A stretch of 64,000 nt of DNA from Circinella minor (lineage: Eukaryota > Mucoromycota > Mucoromycetes > Mucorales > Lichtheimiaceae): assembly GCA_016758965.1 (NCBI GenBank), contig JAEPRB010000015.1, forward strand, positions 1 to 64,000. The letters run 5' to 3'. Positions 1-13,775 of this stretch are shown here, piece by piece. Both the position numbers and the translations under genes were made by a program. The notes under the pieces were generated by a model. It was not told the DNA's origin and did not search any database. It was given only the letters and a program-made list of their open reading frames with translations. Within the stretch, counting starts at the first letter, position 1. Every line of letters begins with the position of its first letter.

Positions 1-237
1 AAAAACAGCGCGCTTTAGCGTATTGTCAAATGATGAAAAGGATCTGATATATATTATATATATATGTAACTTTATATATAGAACAGAAAGTAAAACAATA
101 AAAAAGGGTGAAAGAAAAAGATAAAGAATTATATTATGATATATGATTATTGGATGGATAGGTAGGAGGATAGCGGGGTTGGGTGGGGAAAGAGGAAAAA
201 AACGTAAAAAGAAACATTATATGCTTCTGTCTGTTGT

Positions 238-1696
238 TTATAATTTTCTGAGCGGACTACCTGTCTTTACAGAAGATCGACCCAGTCGATGAACTCTTAA
301 ATGACGACGCATATTACTTTGTACACTAAAACGTCTTCCGCATCCTTCTTCTGCACATACAAATGGTTTTTCTCCTGTATGTGAATATGTATGAATACGT
401 AATGATGAAGGTCGACTAAATCCTTTATTACAATAGGGGCATAAATATCTTCCAGAATTTGCATCTCTTTGTAATTGAGGTTGTTGTTGATCACCCTCTA
501 TATCTTGTTGTGATACTGATGTGGATGTTGTAGATGATGTAGATGATATAGGTGGTAATGGAGGTGATCTTAATCTTTGTTCAGGTGGGCTATCTGATTG
601 AGCACGTTGATGTTGTTGATGATGATGATTTGTATTTGAAGAACTAGAAGATGTAGTGGAAGAGGAAGAGGAAGATGGAACAGGAGGTCGAAACATAAAA
701 TCAACTGTATTAGCAGAAACTGCACGACGATGTGTATGATGTTGAGGACGCCCTGTTAATCTTGATGAAGAACTTGAAGAAGATGATGATAATGTAGAAG
801 GTCGATTAAGATAAGGTAAACTATCAATTGGTAATAAAGCCCTTTGATGATGTGATTGTTGAATAGATGTTTGTAAACTATTAGAATGTTGTTGATGATG
901 ATGGGGTAATGGTGGTTGAAGATGATGTTGTTGTTGTTGATAATGGTTATGATGCTGAAGATGAAGTGGATGATGAAGATGATGTGGTTGTGGTTGGATG
1001 GTATATTCAGATATTGATCGTCCATGATTAGCACCTGCAGGTCGACGATGATGATGATGAAAGGGACGAGGAGGAGTAGTGTTAGATGTATTATTACTTG
1101 AACCGACTTGATGTGGTAATGGAGGTAATAAAACAGGTCCTGGTGGTTGAAACATCCAACTAGGCGCTTTTGAATTGGATGAATTTTGGGTTGAAGACAT
1201 GGTAAATGGTAAATGTTGACCTTGTTGCTGTCCTTGTTGAAATTGTTGCTGTGGAGATGAAGTCGTTGATGTGGTTGTCACGGTATTAATAGAAGCAGCA
1301 GCTGATTCCATCATCATTGTATCTTGGCGTTGTTTCATTACACTACTATCATCTTGTGTTGTAGTAGGGTACAGTGATAAATTTTGTAAGTCAGAAGGAA
1401 GACTGCTTACGCTTCTTGTACTTCTATGTCCCATGGGTCGAGTATTCATTGACCCTGTTCCATTTTCTCTTTTTCCTCTTCCTTCTTCTTCTTTTTCTTG
1501 TGCTGTTGCAATTTTCTTTTCTTCTCCTCCTAGAATATAATTTTTATTTAATAATTATTCATTTAAACTTACTTTTCTCTTGCCCATCTTGGTTTTTTTT
1601 AATAATAGAAAAAAAAAAGGAGTTTAATTTACCATCGTCCGAGTTAAGTAAAAATTGAATGCCTGGTAAAGTAGGTTTGTCTATAGTTTGTGACAT
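238..1696 (-). CDS. C2H2 zinc-finger transcription factor (two fingers, Q/H/S-rich)
   Basis: Likely nuclear DNA-binding regulator of about 456 aa. I join three exons on the minus strand: 1696-1633, a 15-nt exon 1587-1573, and 1529-238. Phases agree (64+15+1292 nt = 457 codons with stop), and each junction has GT and AG. The N-terminus reads MSQTIDKPTLPGIQFLL, then a Lys/Glu-rich stretch. The middle is low complexity (His, Gln, Ser, Pro). Near the C-terminus are two adjacent C2H2 fingers: CPYCNKGF...HTYSH, the linker TGEKPF, then CAEEGCGRRF...HLRVH. The text RPSSLRIH and FSVQSNMRRH is a conserved fungal finger-pair type. Targets cannot be inferred. If the upstream exons are wrong, the protein starts at 1449 (403 aa) and keeps both fingers. 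Family is secure; the 5' structure is moderately sure. Confidence 0.85.
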
Positions 1697-4600
1697 TATT
1701 ATTATATATTTTATAAAAAAAAAATTAATAATAATAAATTAAAAAAAAAAGTACGTGTATATATTATTTGAAAAGGGAAAAAGGACAAAAAAAAAAACAA
1801 GGGAAAGAAGAAAGAAGAAGAAAAAAAAATGCACTAAAAAACCGGGCCTACTACCAGCCAAAAAAAAAAAAAAACGGAGTTTTCGTCTTTGAATAGTTTA
1901 TGTGTGTATAATAGATATAATATTTTTTTTTTATGTAAGTGATTTGTCTCTCACTGTGGGTGGGTTCAGTTATTTTGAATCAGAGTGAACCTATAATAAT
2001 AGATTTTGGGACGATCTTTTTTTTTTCTTTTACTAAAGTCAAACAGTCTTTCATCTAAACCTCTCCTTCTCTCTTTTTAAATATAAAACTTACCCACTCT
2101 TTTTCAACCACACCCCTTTTTATATTTAAAGAAGGGGGGGGTTAAGGGAATGAGTATGTGATTTATTTACATTTCGATTAATTATATTAATCCTTTTTTT
2201 TTTCTTGATAATAATAATAATAATAATAATAATAATCAATGATAAAAAGATATTATTCTAAAACAACAATGATAGCGATAATTTGAAACAATTATTATCA
2301 TTATTTTTTTTACAAAGAAAACCCATTTTATAATCTTCTAATAATAATTAAAACGTGAGGCTTTTGCATGCATTTACCAACATAACCATTACGTCTTTTT
2401 GCATTATTATATTATGTTGTGGCAAAAAAATAAAAGTAATAATACTAATATTTGCTCCTTTGTTTGAATAATATTAATATTAATAATAATTGATATATTT
2501 ATATATTATTATTGATTAGACGCACACACACACACGACACACAGACAAATGAAGTGTTTAAAAAAAAGAAACAAACTAAAAATTCGGACGGTCCTTTTCC
2601 TTTTTTTCTAAAGTCAAGGGTGATCTGCAAACAAAAAAAAATAATAATAACACTAACCATTTTAATTCACCTAAAAAAGCTCCCTTTTTTTTCTTTCTTT
2701 TTGCCTTCTTTGCCGATTTTGTGTAACTTGTTATTATTTACTCAGTTTTAATTATCATCAGAATAGAAAAATACTTTATAACAAAGAGGGCTCGGATATA
2801 AAAGAGCAGGGATAACAATAAAAAGTGAAACCTAAAAAAAAAATTATTAGTATGCACAGATCCACAGCAAAAAATAATAATTGAAATTTAAACGAATCAT
2901 TGATCATTTAAAAAAGAATCCCACGCTTTGATGATTTATCATTGCTATTTTTTTTTTTGAAGGGCTTTCTCTTATCTTAATGTCAAATATTCTTTCTTTT
3001 AGATAATAGTGATGATAATTGAAGCGTGGCGGAAATAATGATTAATTAGTTGTCAACGAGAAAATACATCATCATTGACCCCTCTTTTTTTTCCCCCTTT
3101 CTTGTCTCCTTATTTAGAAGTAACACAAGAAAAGATGAAATATGTGTTTTTTTTTAACATTAGTTTAATAATATATATGTTATGCATGCGGTTTTTATAA
3201 ACTAAAGCCATTTTTACTAGATAAAGTATGCATATTTCATTCGGTTCCAATCACAATCTGATACTTTTTATTATTTTATATTATCGGCGAGACCTGCATT
3301 ATTACGTGTGTCATTACATACATTATACAAAAGTATTCAATACTTTTATCTATATTTCTCACTTAATTCCTTTTTTCTTGAAAAAAACTAGTAGCCATAT
3401 GATACATAGAAACTATTTTTTTTTCTTCTTTTTTTTGTTGTTGTAATGACCTATTACATACTTACTGTCACCTTTGAAACAAGAAATCCAATGCATATAT
3501 ACTTCTTGCCACTGTTTTTTTTTTTTTGCACACAACAATATTATACATACTAATTTAGTTATTACCAAACTCAAGATTTCTAAAGAAATCACTCATCTAC
3601 TCCCATCGACATAACTGAAGTACAGATTGTCAATTGATATAAATTATATGAGAAGACATACTATATCATTTTGCTTTAAAGATGAACAGATAGGTAGTTG
3701 AGGCATGATTGTTAAATGAGACCAACAAAATTTGTATCTTAACCTACTAGATAAACAACAACAATCATCACTTTTTGTGAGCAAAAAAAAAAAAGGGCTT
3801 TTTTATTTGTGTTACAGGATGATGAGGATTGACAATCCGAGAAACTTTTTTTTTGTATCAATAAACAACAATAACCCTTGTTTTTTTTTTTCTCTCCTCC
3901 TAATTCTATTTTATCTTCCAACTCAGTTTTAATATATGACAAGATAGAATTATTTTATCAACAAAAGTCGACTGCTTGTTCTGTGTAACCTTCAATGCTA
4001 AGAATAAACATTAGCATGAAACACAACTATAGTTATAATCTATAAAAAGATATTGAGGGAGTTTAATTAATTTGAGAAGTGTATATTTTAACTTTCTTTT
4101 TAGAGGGTGAAACAAGAAAAAGAAAACTTATATGCAAGAACATGCAATTGTGACCTGGCGTTAAGTAGCAGACTACTAATTACACTAAAAGAAAGAAACT
4201 TCTAAATGGCACCATAGGAAAAAAAAATTCAAGACGATATTATTTTTATTATTGAAATATTATAAAGTATATATATATATATATATATATGGATTAAATA
4301 AAGTATTATAAGAAATGTGATTACTGGTATAATAGTTGTTTCATCGTCTGTTATATGAACCCCGTTTTTTTGCTCTGCTTTTTCGACCCCACTTTTTGTA
4401 CTATTTTTGAGTTAAACCCTACCTGCGCAAAAACAGAGTTCAGTTGTAATTGTTATTATATAGAAAAAAAGGGATAAACGGTATTAGCCGAACATCTTGT
4501 AATTAATATTAAAGATACTTGTAAATATAGCAAGGTAATTTATAATCTAAAATCAGAAGAAACAATTCATAATTATAATTCGATTCTTTTTTTCCCCCCC

Positions 4601-5740
4601 ACATTAAACACATGTTTATGTGAAGTTAAAGGTAGATGTATAGTTATAGTAATTAATAAATTTTCAATGTTGGTATAGTCGGTTAATGTGAAGTGTTCTA
4701 TTTTTTTGGGGAGGGGGATAAAAAAGTCAAGTACTTGTTATTATCATGTCTTTGTTTGTAATACATCAGACATAATACATATTCCTATTGACTACCTATA
4801 TAATCACTTATTTAATATCATTATTAATAATAATTTACTATATATGGCCATAATAAATAAACATGTTATTTATCATGTTTATTTGTGTCGAGGAAATTAG
4901 AGTTTATTATTGTAGCCTTCTATCCTATCCACTCTAATAATGCTTCCGAGCAAATGTGAATGATAGATGATTCATTGCTGGGATTTTTTTTTTTTTTTTG
5001 GAAAAAAGAAACTGATATCATAGATTCATGTAATAAAGAACCCGGGGTTCAGTCACACACGATATGCCATTCCTGGATTGAGCAGTCGGCACACATTATA
5101 CATGGAAATCACAATAAAAAACGTGCATTATTCTAGTCATTATATCTTTATTGGACTCAGCTCTAGTAATAATAATCAAAATAAAGAAAAAGTTAAAAAT
5201 AAAAGAAACTATAATATATACATTATACAGCAGAATGTGTTAAAAGAAAGCCAGAAAGTATATGTTTTTTTTCACTCTCAGTTCTCATCGAAGCATAATG
5301 ACATTGTATGCATAATTTATAGTATAAATACTATATGTGGTAAGAAACTTCTGTTTTCAACCTGTGACTAACGTGTGTACAATGCATGCTGAAGATACTA
5401 TGCTTTGTAAAAAAAAAAAAACAGGGAAAGAGCGCGTATGTAAATAATATATTTATTTTCTATCAACAGAAGATGTAAGCAAATAACCTTTTTTATACAA
5501 CAAACAATCTCTACCAAACAAGAATATTTCTTGCTTCAAAGGACATGTGTCATGATTTTAGTAATCTTTATTCTTTAATATCCCTTTTGTGGGTGAGGAA
5601 GAAAAAACATATTTGATAAAATTGGGAAACTATAAAATAAAGTATAAATATGACTTTTCTTTTAGCTCACACACTCTCATTCTACCTCTCTCTCTTTCTC
5701 TTTCAAATATTTTTTTTTATCTCTCTTAAAGCTTATAATA
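1697..5740. other. Gene-poor spacer, about 4 kb
   Basis: I see no gene here. Open frames are short (under 100 codons), biased to Phe/Lys/Asn from homopolymers, and lack recognisable motifs. It holds poly-A/T runs, an ATA trinucleotide run near 2208-2236 and a TA run near 4269-4290. Both ends should contain the promoters of the divergent zinc-finger and reductase genes. Confidence 0.6.
5629..5707 (+). promoter_or_regulatory. Putative core promoter with TATA-like box and CT block
   Basis: About 35-110 bases before the ATG at 5741 there is an A/T box (CTATAAAATAAAGTATAAAT, around 5630-5649). It is followed by a pyrimidine-rich CT stretch (around 5665-5707). CT blocks just upstream of start codons are common in highly transcribed fungal genes. 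This is a positional inference with no transcript data. Confidence 0.4.
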
Positions 5741-8700
5741 ATGTCATTGATTCAACGATATTATCAGTACCAACGGCAATCGAAAAAAATAAAAATCGAC
5801 AACAAGATCAATGATAGCAAAATTATCAACAGAAGCATCAAGGATCATGATAATAGCACTTACTGTAACTATACTAATTATGGATCGTTGATTGAAATGT
5901 TTCAAGACCGAGTATCTCATTACGGCGATAAAATCTGTATTCGCTACCAAAACCAACAACACTTTAATAATACTACCTCGTCAGTCGAATTTGAAACATT
6001 GACATTTAATCAAGTCGACATGATTTCCACTTACTTCGCAGAAGAATGGGGTTCGGAGTTAACTGATGTTTCTTGCGTTGCTTATATTTTGGATGATCCT
6101 GTTGTATCTTTGTTAACAATTCTCGCTATTCTTAAATTACGGCGCACTGTTTTTCCTATTTCAACACGGAATTCAGAATCGGCAATTGTTCATTTATTGG
6201 AAAAAACACAAACTGGTTATCTAATTACATCAGAAAAGTATCGCCATATTGCTCAGAAATGCCGTGCCACAACAGCAGCTCAACAACAGGAAGACACTAG
6301 TAATAACATGGATAATAAGAGTGAAATTGGTCTTAGAGTTTTGCCTCTGTTTTCCAAAGATATGGTATTGAACTTGGCTTTTCAACATTCTTCTATCAAT
6401 AATAACAAGAACAACATTTATTCAAAAGCAACAACAACAAAAAGAACAATAGAGCAGCAACATAAAGATATAATTATAATCATTCATACATCTGGAACAA
6501 TGACATTTCCTAAACCTATTTATCATAGTAATCAATTGCTCTTGTTTACCGTGTTGGACTTACTCGGTTCCCATTTTTCAAAAGCCAATCCACCTTTGAA
6601 TAACTTGGACGTTGTCATGTTAACGTTTCCATTATTTCACGGACATGGTATTATGTCACTTTTTACAATCATGTCATTAGGTGCAACTGCCGTTTTGTTC
6701 CGCCGGCTCCCACCTTTGGCACGTGATACATTGTCAGTTATCAAGAAATATAATGTTACAGTGATGACGTTACCTCCTATACAATTAGAAGATTTGGCTA
6801 CCTACATCCAAAATCAAGAACAAGATAATAGAAATAAAGGGGCAATAGCGTATAATATCACCGAGATATTTCAACAAATAAAGTATTGTACTTATACTGG
6901 TGCCCCTCTTCGTATTGAAGTAGGGGAATATTTACATTCAAAAGGATTGAATGTACGTAATGGATATGGTTCATCAGGTTTGTTGTTGTTGCTGTTGATT
7001 ATTATTTTTATTATTGCTATCACTATTATTCTGTAGAGCTAATTATTACTACTACGTACTATCTAATTGTTTATAGAAACTGGATTTGTCGGGGGTCCGG
7101 ATCTTTCTAGGGATAATAAACAATGGTATAATATGAATATATCAACAAGTCCTATTACTCCATATATATACTGGGAACCCATCAATGACAACCAGAAAAA
7201 CAAACCGAAAAGAAAGCCACTTATCACATCATCCACATTAACTTCTAGCGAAGTATATCAGCTTACGTTCAAATCTAATTATCCTGCACTTGGAAGTAAT
7301 GTCACCAATCGACCTGATGGCGGTTATGCAACTGGTGATTTGTTTATTGAGGATCCTCCTAATTCGAAAACATGGCGCCATGTTGGGCGTATTGATGATA
7401 CTTTGGTCATGTGAGTAAAAGAAACAAATAGATGAATTATACATTTCCAGTGGCTCAAAGTATAAGAAATATGTTAAAATATATTTTAATGATAACAAAT
7501 GTTATTTTTTTTTTGTTCTTTTTATCTATAGGAAGAATGGTGAAAAAACAAATCCTAATCCCATGGAAAGCGAAATCAACAAAAGTCATCTTGTTAAAAA
7601 TTGTATGGTCGTTGGTGAAAATAGAGAATGTACTGCTGCTTTGATTGAATTGGCTGTGGATGAAGCTATCAAGTATTCTCCAATGGAAATAATTTCTGAA
7701 GGTACTTTTTTTTTTTTGTTTTTGCTTGTAAAATAATATTTGTCAGTATCTTAATATTTAACTGCTTTTATATATTATAGTTTATAAATCTGTGCAACAA
7801 GCAAACGTAATGGCACCAAGTCATAGTGCTATTATGATTCCTCAAATGGTATACATTTTACCATTAAACAAAACGTTGGTGACTACGTTTAAAGGAACAA
7901 TTTCTCGTCAAAAGACAATACAGTGCTTTGAAGAAGAAATCGAACAAATGTATAGTCTCTTTCTTCAAAATTCCGTTTTTAATGCTACTACTGCTAGTGG
8001 TGCTTCTGTTGCTATGGGCGATTCAACACCAGTTCATGAAAATAATGTTGATAGAAAGAAAGAATTGACAAAAGAACAACAAGAAGATGTCAAGGCGTTT
8101 TTATGTCAAGCTGTATACCAAGTACTTAGTTGTCCAATGGATGAAGTCGATTTAACCACTCCATTATTCGATTATGGACTTGATTCACTTCTTGCCATCC
8201 AACTACGAAACATTATTGCAAGTCGTTTTAGTTGTGTTTCACCAATAACAAATTTTTGTTTCGAATATCCGACTATTGAATCCATGGTTCAAATGCTTAC
8301 TGATAGTAGTGCTACGACAATAACAACAACTGATGACAGCCATGGCAATCAAGAGAAAAATAATAGTGATGTCGTTGCAGACGAAAATAACAGACGACAA
8401 CAAGAAAAAAGATATCAGGAAACTCAGTCAATACTCCATGGTTATTTTGCTCGAATTGAATCTGATTTTCCAACCAAAGCACCCAATCCTCCTGTTGTTA
8501 TGATGGATAATGATAATAGTAATATCCAACAACAGCAACAACAAACTGTTTTGTTGACAGGTGCTACTGGTTCGCTTGGGTCTTTTCTTCTACAGGCCAT
8601 GATCGAGTCCCCTCAGATCAAGAAAATATATTGTCTTGTCCGTAATAGTCGCAGCAATAAAGACCAAGATAGTAAACAGCAATTAGAAAAACGGATTATA

Positions 8701-9864
8701 AAAGCATTTCAAGATCGTCATATTGCTCTCCCTGATAATTTTTATAACAAGGTACAAGTTCTACCTATGAATTTAAATGCACCCTACTTGGGATTAGAGA
8801 ATGAAGCCGTGTATACCAAGTTACAAGATGAGGTTACCATCATTCAATGTTGTGGTTGGCTTCTCGATTTCAATCATACAATTCAACATTTTGATCGTGA
8901 ATGTATTCAAGGTTTATATAATTTGATCAAATTTGCTTATCGTGGTACAACACGACAACCAATTCACATTCATGTAGTATCAAGTATTAGTGCAACAGCA
9001 TCACTTGCACAATTTTTACAACAGAACCAAAAGCAACAAAATAATAGTAGTAATAATAGTAGTAATGACAATAATTATGATACCAGCAATTATTACATTG
9101 TGCCTGAACGCGCGTCACCTCAAGATCCACATGTTGCCTTACCTATGGGTTACGCTCAGTCCAAATACATTGTAGAACATATGTTTTCTTATTTAGCCGA
9201 ATACAAGAATATGCCATGTTTTGTTGAACGTATGGGTCAGTTGATCGGTGATACAAATAATGGTGCATGGAATACAAGTGAACATTACCCGTTAATGATG
9301 ATTGGAGGTGCCACCATGAAAATGATGCCAGACCGTGCTTGTAGTTTGCCTACATTGGATTGGATTCCTGTTGATTCAGCAGCAACTGCCATTTTGGAAA
9401 TTATGATGCATTACGTTTCATCATCATCATCATCATCATTTCTACCATCGCACGTATTAATGGCGGACCATTATTCTTTAACTACGAGATTTACAGTACG
9501 AGAAACAGCCTCAGTAAGAAGAAGATCGGTATATCATCATATAGTTAATCCAAATTATATTACCTGGTCGGATATGCTTCAAGCAATGGCTGACTGTGGT
9601 ATTCAGTTTGATGTCGTTGAACCAGACGTGTGGGTAGATGAATTACGAAAGCATCAAGATAATTCTGCTTATAGATTGTTATCTTATTTCGAAACCAACT
9701 GGATAACATCATCATCAGCTGATAGATGTAACAGCAAGATGACATTGTGGGATACGGAGGATACAATCAAGATAGCACCATCATTGATAAATGCACCTGT
9801 GTTTGATGCTCGGTTACTGAAAAAATGTCTTTCATCATGGAACAAGATAGGCTTTTACGTTTAA
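5741..9864 (+). CDS. NRPS-like A-T-R carboxylic acid reductase
   Basis: Predicted 1274-aa enzyme that adenylates a carboxylic acid, loads it on a phosphopantetheine arm and releases it reductively with NADPH. Four exons fit in phase: 5741-6977, 7077-7410, 7532-7701, 7781-9864. Adenylation domain, about residues 20-620: HTSGTMTFPKP near 250, GYGSSETG near 410 (restored across intron 1), YATGD near 495, and GRIDDTLVMKNGEK across intron 2. Carrier domain: DYGLDSL near 713 gives the serine for the prosthetic group. Reductase domain: Rossmann start TVLLTGATGSLG near 835 and catalytic YAQSK near 1037. It is shorter than Lys2-type aminoadipate reductase (about 1400 aa) and has no condensation domain. 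The substrate is unknown. The A3 loop is atypical (MT where TG is usual). A tolerated variant or weakened adenylation are both possible. Confidence 0.92.
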
Positions 9865-11072
9865 AATAAGTAGCATCAATGACAAAATAAAACAAATATG
9901 TTTTTTATCTTAACCAAACAAATTAAGCAGAGCCTTTTTTTTTTTATTATTTCAAATGCTTTTTTACAAAGATCCTTTTGAAAAAAGGGGTACTTTGGTA
10001 TATTTTTTTTCAGAGCGTCACACTTCGTATAATGTAGAATTATTCAGATTAGACATAATAATAATATCATACATTGTATCAAGTTTGAAAAATTACATAA
10101 AGACTATGCACAGTACGTAAAAAAAAGTATACAAATAACTAAAGTGCATGCAACAAATATTTATACTCCCAGGTTCACTTTTATTTGTTTGTTTGTGAAA
10201 TCCTATTATTCAGGAGCTGCGCGAAAAGGGAACAGCGTATTTCTAAAAATAAAGTGTGAACATTTACCCAGTTCAAACAAAATTTATGCACTGCATGTCA
10301 GGATGATTTTGAGAATAAACCAAAAAGAAATATTTGTTATTTATCCTCAGTCTTGCAGTCTTGAGGACGAAATTGTGTAATGTAAAGTAGTAGCTACGAA
10401 TTTTTTTCACTGTCATGTAGAATTCGGCAAGCATAAATTGTATCTCGTTTCCAAGAAATAGTAGGTCTATGTTTTTTTTTTTTGCTTTTATCACAATTAC
10501 GTATAATAATTCAACACCGAGTGATTTATTATATTGACTGCTGTGTAGTCATTTTCTATTACTTTTTCAATAGAATAAAAGTTCACACAGTTATTGTTAC
10601 ACTAGAAGCCAAGGGTAAATGTTTCCCCACATATTATGGAATGTCACTCACATAAAAGAAAAAAAGGTGGTAATGTGTCCTTCGATCCGTAACTGAATGT
10701 GATATAAGAATATGCTACTGAAAATTTTATTTACTATGGTTATTAATAAATACATATAGAATATAAAAATACTTCTATTACTTTTTTCATCTATTATTTA
10801 TTACATTGATGATATAAATTGTATATAATATGAATACTATTATGTAATTTGTTGTTTGTGTGGATCATTGCTTACCCAATACGATTCCCACAAATAGAAG
10901 TATGTGTTAGTGTTACATAGATCCCTTGTCCAAAAATAAAATAGTTTTTTTAGGCATGTGAAGCTACCTTACATAAAAAGAGAGTTTTATTTTTTGTGTA
11001 AAGTATGAATGGATCGAATTATTTATTTTTCTTTTTCTATTTATGTATTATTTAATAAACATATAAAAAGGC
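9865..11072. other. Intergenic spacer
   Basis: Nothing beyond presumed 3' and 5' untranslated sequence is seen between the reductase and the MFS gene. A 78-codon open frame at 10144-10380 has no motif and ordinary chance composition. Confidence 0.6.
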
Positions 11073-11747
11073 ATGACATCAACAACAGAACCTCGTAATA
11101 TTAAAAATGGTAATGGTAATAATAATGATAATTATCAACCAACAATGCCACAAGATCAAGGTAATCAGATTCAATCGACAATTATTACCACTACAACTAT
11201 GCTTTCTGATAGCAACAATAGCATCAATATAAAAGACGAGAACGATTCAAATGTCATGGTGATAAATGGACTTTTAACTGGGAACGAGAATTTAGTAAAA
11301 GCTGAAAAACCATTAAATCTTTGTTCTCATCAACATAATAAACTAGTAGCTGAAGAAAAAAAACAACAGGAACAGCGTAGACGATGGTACACTCATATTT
11401 CAAAATTGATAAAAAATCAGTCACCGACTGTGGATCCACGCAGTTGGCCTTTTCGTAAGAAAATATTTGTTATATTAATTGTCGCATTTGCTGGTTTTAC
11501 GTAAGTCTTTTTACGTTTTTTTTATTTCTTCAACTGAACTCATTATATAATAAACTTCTTCCTTCATTGTTGTATTTATATAATAATAAAATTCTTTCAC
11601 GTTTTGTATCTGGTATTGTAAATTATCAATTAAAATATCAATTGTGTGCGTGTTTTCTTTTGTATCATATATAAATCCATGTAGATCACCACTTGCATCA
11701 TCCATTTATGTAAGTATAAAAGAATTGCTTTGTTGTATTTAATAAGC

Positions 11748-11778
<31 letters not shown>

Positions 11779-13775
11779 GGTAACTAGGTTATAGTTAAAC
11801 ACTAAAGTTATTACGTATTATTTACCAACATACATCATAAATAAATTTATTATTATTTAGTATCCTGCCATCGTCCCAATGCAGGAATACTTCGAAACAA
11901 CAGATACACTTATGAACGCATCACTTGCTATTTATATATATTGTTTGGCGGTATTTCCTTTGATTTGGGCAACATTCAGTGATATTTTCGGTCGTAGACC
12001 CATTTATCTTATTTCTTTTCTTGTGGCGATCGCTGGTATGGCGTGTTCTGCAATTTCTAAAAACGTGACCATGTTTATCTTATTCCGAGCTATCAGTGCC
12101 ATTGGATCATCCTCTGTAAGCTTATACTACACTAATACTTACTACATATTACTCAGTAGTTTGTAATTATTCTCTATTATTTAACAACTCAATACTAACT
12201 CCATTGCTTGAAATGATAATAGGTTCTTTCCATGGGGGCAGGTACAATTGGTGACGTCTTTGATGCCCATCAACGTGGACGTGCGTTCTCTTATTATTTA
12301 ACAGGTCCAATGCTTGGTCCAGCAGTGGGGAAAGTATCTAAAAGACGCATATTTATTTATTTTTTAAAAAAAAACATTTATTTTATGCAATCCTGACACT
12401 AATAGTATAGTTATATATAAAAATATACAGTCCTATTTTTGGTGGCTATCTTAATATAGGCCTTGGATGGCAAAGTATATTTTGGTTTCTGGCAATTTTA
12501 TGTGTTTTTATATGGTTTGGCATTCTTTTTTTACTTCCTGAAACACGATATACTCCATCATTAACACCATCACCATTTTCAGCGACAATAACAGCTCCGT
12601 CGAAAGATAGTATCAACGAAGAAAATGAGCAACAATATGGTGAAAACCATGACAGCGATGTATCATCTACAGCCAACGAACAAGAAAATCAAAACGCAAC
12701 ATGCAATGAGAAGCGACGAAGAAAATTATCAAAAGAGAAAAATCAAAAAAAATCTCGACAATGTCGTTTCATCAATCCAGTTGCAGCATTAAGTTTACTC
12801 CGAAATAAAAACATCGCACTTACGGTACTCTTTCTTGGAACTCTGTGAGTCATGGTATCATTATTTATATACAGTAAACCTGCTACAAATATATACATAA
12901 TATATTGTATAATAAGAATCATACACTATTCTTACCTCAATATACAACAATACAAAAAAAAAATTACACAAAAAATAGGTTTTTTGTCTACTTTGTTCTG
13001 ACGACCAATTTTACTCGTATTTATACATCTCAATACGGGTTTGATTCTGGAACAGTGGGTTTATTCTATATTCCAATTGCAGGTGGGAGTATAATTAGTG
13101 GTATTTTTGGTGGTAGAATTTCAGATGCATTATATACTAGTCGTGTTTCAAAGTTACCTGATGGCACAAAACCCTATCCAGAACTTCGTATTGGTGGTTG
13201 GATCTTTTATGCATCTATTCTTATATTATTATTTGCCTTTATCTCATTTGGTTGGTGTATAGAAAAAAATGTTCATTTTGCCTACGGACTAGTGTGTGCC
13301 TTCTTTGGTAAGTCCATTTTTCTGCATTCTTTTTGATATAAAAGTATAACCACGTAGTATGCTGATAATGATTATCAATGTCTATATGATAGTTGGGTTA
13401 GCAACTGGTCCACCGAATATTATAATGTCAACATATCTTGTTGATTGTTTTCGTGACCGTGGTGCTTCTGTTACTGGTAAAAAAAATCGGTCTCTTTTTG
13501 TTCCATTCATGCAACTTAAAAAAATTATACGTGCATAAAGAATATAATATTAAATTGATTTATTATATTATACTTTCATTGACGTAGCATGCAATAACTT
13601 TACAAGATATATACTAAGTGGAACTGGATCACTGGTGGCAACTGATATGCAGCGTGCTATGGGTGCTGGAGGATTATATACCTTTTGCGGTGTGCTTATT
13701 TTTATATTTGCGAGTAATGTGGTTATAGTGCGTATCAAAGGAAGAACGTGGAGAGAGCAGATGTCGCATAAGTAG
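11073..13775 (+). CDS. MFS transporter, DHA1 (drug:H+ antiporter) type
   Basis: Predicted 609-aa plasma or vacuolar membrane transporter. Eight exons: 11073-11500, 11685-11709 (25 nt), 11861-12115, 12223-12329, 12431-12844, 12979-13307, 13393-13476, 13588-13775. The soluble N-tail (about 135 aa) is Asn/Thr-rich. The first helix is followed by TSPLASSIYYPAIVP, typical of DHA1 proteins. The loop 2-3 motif SDIFGRRPIY, GPMLGPAVGPIFGGYL in helix 5 and the following PETR fit the QDR/TPO-like subgroup. A charged loop of roughly 80 residues splits the two six-helix halves. The second half has FTRIYTSQYGFDSGTVGLFYIP. Intron 2 holds a run of 28 T. Intron 4 (after 12329) lacks a GT at the point demanded by the conserved frame; see findings. 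Substrate cannot be told. Confidence 0.88.
11751..11778. repeat. Poly-T run, 28 nt, in an intron
   Basis: Uninterrupted T run inside intron 2 of the DHA1-type transporter. It probably acts only as an extended polypyrimidine tract. Its length may vary by polymerase slippage. Confidence 0.9.

Noticed and set aside
10144..10380. 78-codon plus-strand open frame
   Set aside because: No domain, no splice support and composition typical of chance reading in AT-rich DNA.
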